Part shown: positions 62,301 to 64,000 of the stretch, piece after piece | Layout: each line of letters starts with the position of its first letter | How positions within the stretch are numbered: the stretch's first letter is position 1 | The notes under the pieces: generated by a model | The model's database searches: none | Told to the model about the DNA's origin: nothing | What the model saw: the letters and a program-made list of their open reading frames with translations, nothing else | Position numbers and translations under genes: made by a program | Origin: Oscillospiraceae bacterium | Lineage (GTDB): Bacteria > Bacillota > Clostridia > Oscillospirales > Acutalibacteraceae | Length of the DNA: 64,000 bases | Assembly: GCA_015065665.1 (NCBI GenBank) | Contig: SVPX01000001.1 | Location: 25,612-89,611, forward strand | Reading direction: 5' to 3'

Positions 62301-64000
62301 TGTTACAACACAGGCAGTAGTATCCTTGGTGTTGATTATGTTGGCGGTGTGGTTGGTTTTAACAAAGGCACAATCACAAACTGCTACAACACAAGTGATG
62401 TTAGTGGTGAATATAGTGCCGGTGGCTTTGTTGGCAGAAACATCGGTTCAATCGCTAACTGCTATAATACAGGAAACGTCACAGGCGATAATGTTGGCGG
62501 TATTGTTTATGATAACTACGGCACAATCACAAACTGCTATAACTCAGGCAAAATAAACGGCAGTGTTGATACCCAAAACGGTATTGCGTGTTTCGGTAAT
62601 GAGTCTAACAGAAAACACGGCATGTTTACACAGTGCTATTATATTGGTGATTCCGATGATGATTCAATCGACGGCACAACTGCTATGAATACAGAGCAGT
62701 TTAAGAGCGGCGAGGTTGCTTACCTTTTGGGTGATGCCTTCGGTCAGAAAATCGGCACAGATACTTACCCTGTTCTGAGTGGTGACAAGGTTTACTATGT
62801 AACCAACTGTAAGAGTGAGAACATTTACAGCAACACAAATGAAAATGATCAGCATAACGTTGTTGATGATTCTTGTACAAACTGCGGACTTTCAAGCTCA
62901 ACTGTAATGGAAATAAAATTGCTTAAACTTGCTATTAAGAGAGCGAACGAAATAGCAGACGAGAACAATGTTCTGGAATCCAAAAAAGAACCGCTGGATG
63001 ATATTTACCAAGATCTTCTGGCAGTAGGAAAGCAGGAGGAATCAAGCCAATTATCAAGGTTAGCTTTGGTAAAAATGGAGTTGACAGCATACAATAATAA
63101 ACTTCAAGCAGGTATTGCTGACGGTACTTGGGTCAAGGCAGATTATACCGAGATTGATGCTGCAGTTGCAGAGATAGAGTCAAGTGGTGCAGCAACAGAT
63201 AAAATGAGTGCAAAACTTGATGAAATCAAATCAGAACTTTCAGTTATGAAGGAAAGTTCCGAAACCTCAAAGGCAGATGTGGATGTGTTGATGAAAGAGG
63301 TAGAGACACTCAAAGACTGTGTCAGCGGAAATCATATTTTTGAAAATGGTAAATGCACAATCTGTGGTGCGGAAGAACATGTCGACAAACTCGCAGGTTA
63401 CACCATAAGTCTCGGCGACAAGATTGCTGTAAACTATTATATGAGCCTTACAGACAAGACTCTTAATGACGCAAATGCAAAGATGGTATTCACAGTTCCC
63501 GACACAGGTTCAACTTATACCCTCGAAATTCCTGTAAGCGAAGCAGTAAAGTCAGGGGACTACTATGTGTTTACCTGCGAGGTTGCAGCTAAGGAAATGA
63601 CTTCTGTAATCGAAGCAAAGCTTGTTACAAGCGAGTCTGAACTTGTGCTTGAGGACTACTCGGTACAGAAGTACGCAGAGTATATCCTTGCAAAGGCTGA
63701 GGAAGCCAACAACCTTACTGGTGGCGGTGTGGCTGGCGGTATTGCAGGCGGCGACGGAGCAAGTAATCTTCTTACTCCTGAGATGTTGTCTTATGTTAAG
63801 GCTGCTCCTCTTGTAAAGTCAATGCTCAACTACGGCACAGAGGCTCAGCTTTACTTTGACTACAACACAGATAATCTTGCAAATGATACAGAGTATATGA
63901 CCGCTGAAGAGAAGATTACAGAGCTTTACGGCTTTGCAGGTGCACCCTATACTATTACAGGTGAGGAAGCAGGCGTTACATACTACGGCACAGCACTTTC
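59319..64000 (+). CDS. secreted ubiquitin-domain + GLUG-repeat protein (partial, continues past window)
   Basis: AAAGGAGG RBS, GTG start, [31 protein letters not shown] signal then [79 protein letters not shown] motifs GGVVG...[10 protein letters not shown]; not in ORF track. Confidence 0.93.
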   Translation, partial: MKTTAKKVLSFFLTVCVLITMLSVSIVTAFAMQIYVKTVDGKTITLQVEPNDSIDAVKAKVYEREGIHPEHQILLLADKRLEEGKTLSDYNIMKETTMQLVVNECRYTEGVCTVCGGFEPATDENEDGVYEIGNAGQLYWFADKVNNDNANYGSANAILTSDIVVNEGVMTSESTDARVWTPIGDSTNSYSGKFEGNSKTVSGLYFKNSEVGNVGLFGCINGGTVNNLGVINSYLEGYYNVGGVVAENINGSISKCYNTSEIIGSSGVGGVVGRISGGSITNCYNAGKAAAINLYAGGVVGICEDGTITNCFNASETVMSHYYSGAVIGFFGSGTVTDCYYLKTPYDIGIGNNTADTAGSTEAKTLEQFKSGEVAYLLQGTQEEEIWGQKIGTDEFPSLGGDKVYYGYLTCDDADNTMGYTNTVTSEEAKPGHNFVNGVCTACDKVCGHTGGTATCNKKAVCDDCGLEYGSFDSDNHEGERTPEFTFDTPYETEDSKECYVELNLICEDCGECAGSTSGYAKLTESAEGTDCLNPGYELYEVTFDIDGVEYTGTNKVTVKSDNHIGEIVNGFCSECGGFEPAKYNEETGVYEIENAGQLYWFADYINNVSNDAYAKLTADIVVNETLDENPRVWTPIMDFYGNFDGNCHTVSGLYVKSEEDQIGMFGGGYYSYGTIENLGLINSYFEGNDNVGGIAGYHAGTIKNCYVTDTVTVVGNNITGTLVGNNAGTVSNCYAYASTLVGSYHSSYATVENCYYLADTDDGKGGKTAEQFNSGEVAYLLQSGVVGEDIYDDDWNVIDTILPEIWGQKIGEDTYPVFGGNKVYTVNKCNDEVVGYSNTEGEILDHDFENGFCTVCDGFEPATLNEDGVYEIANAGQLYWFAEYVNAGNTSANAILTADIVVNEGVMTAESEGARAWTTIGNYDYQYTGTFDGNNHTVSGLYFNNSEAQYVGLFGYIGENSEVKNTGVINSYIKGNSSVGGVVGYNNVGTMTNCYNTGSSILGVDYVGGVVGFNKGTITNCYNTSDVSGEYSAGGFVGRNIGSIANCYNTGNVTGDNVGGIVYDNYGTITNCYNSGKINGSVDTQNGIACFGNESNRKHGMFTQCYYIGDSDDDSIDGTTAMNTEQFKSGEVAYLLGDAFGQKIGTDTYPVLSGDKVYYVTNCKSENIYSNTNENDQHNVVDDSCTNCGLSSSTVMEIKLLKLAIKRANEIADENNVLESKKEPLDDIYQDLLAVGKQEESSQLSRLALVKMELTAYNNKLQAGIADGTWVKADYTEIDAAVAEIESSGAATDKMSAKLDEIKSELSVMKESSETSKADVDVLMKEVETLKDCVSGNHIFENGKCTICGAEEHVDKLAGYTISLGDKIAVNYYMSLTDKTLNDANAKMVFTVPDTGSTYTLEIPVSEAVKSGDYYVFTCEVAAKEMTSVIEAKLVTSESELVLEDYSVQKYAEYILAKAEEANNLTGGGVAGGIAGGDGASNLLTPEMLSYVKAAPLVKSMLNYGTEAQLYFDYNTDNLANDTEYMTAEEKITELYGFAGAPYTITGEEAGVTYYGTAL

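Overview
The window reads as a low-GC Clostridia/Ruminococcaceae-type chromosome; starch-binding modules and dockerin-like motifs recall amylosome-bearing ruminococci, but the taxon is inference. Positions 1-19 kb are mostly conserved housekeeping genes: ruvCAB, glmM, an rRNA-type methyltransferase, ecfA1/A2/T, truA, DUF5711-cvpA-pgsA, a ClpE/ClpC-like ATPase, a DMT transporter, an ABC-F protein, LytTR/DUF3021 and a choloylglycine-hydrolase-like protein. From about 19.5 kb it becomes accessory: a TIR-TM protein, tandem tRNA-Gly-derived 181-bp units, a SecB-like protein, a dockerin/CBM protein, a mirror-symmetric hairpin array next to an IS200-type tnpA, a small peptide/PqqD/nucleotidyltransferase cassette, an [FeFe]-hydrogenase, CBM26-type proteins, a 1.9k-aa triplicated cell-wall hydrolase, a 3.7k-aa GH20/CBM giant, a recombination scar carrying a copy of the hydrogenase 3' end, a decayed two-component locus, and a large secreted GLUG-repeat protein running off the window end. 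The most striking finding is that this last protein (59319..>64000, absent from the ORF track) has a signal peptide followed directly by a near-canonical ubiquitin domain, about 63% identical to human ubiquitin over 70 ungapped residues by hand alignment. K6, K11, K27, K29, K48 and K63 are retained and the C-terminal GlyGly is absent.
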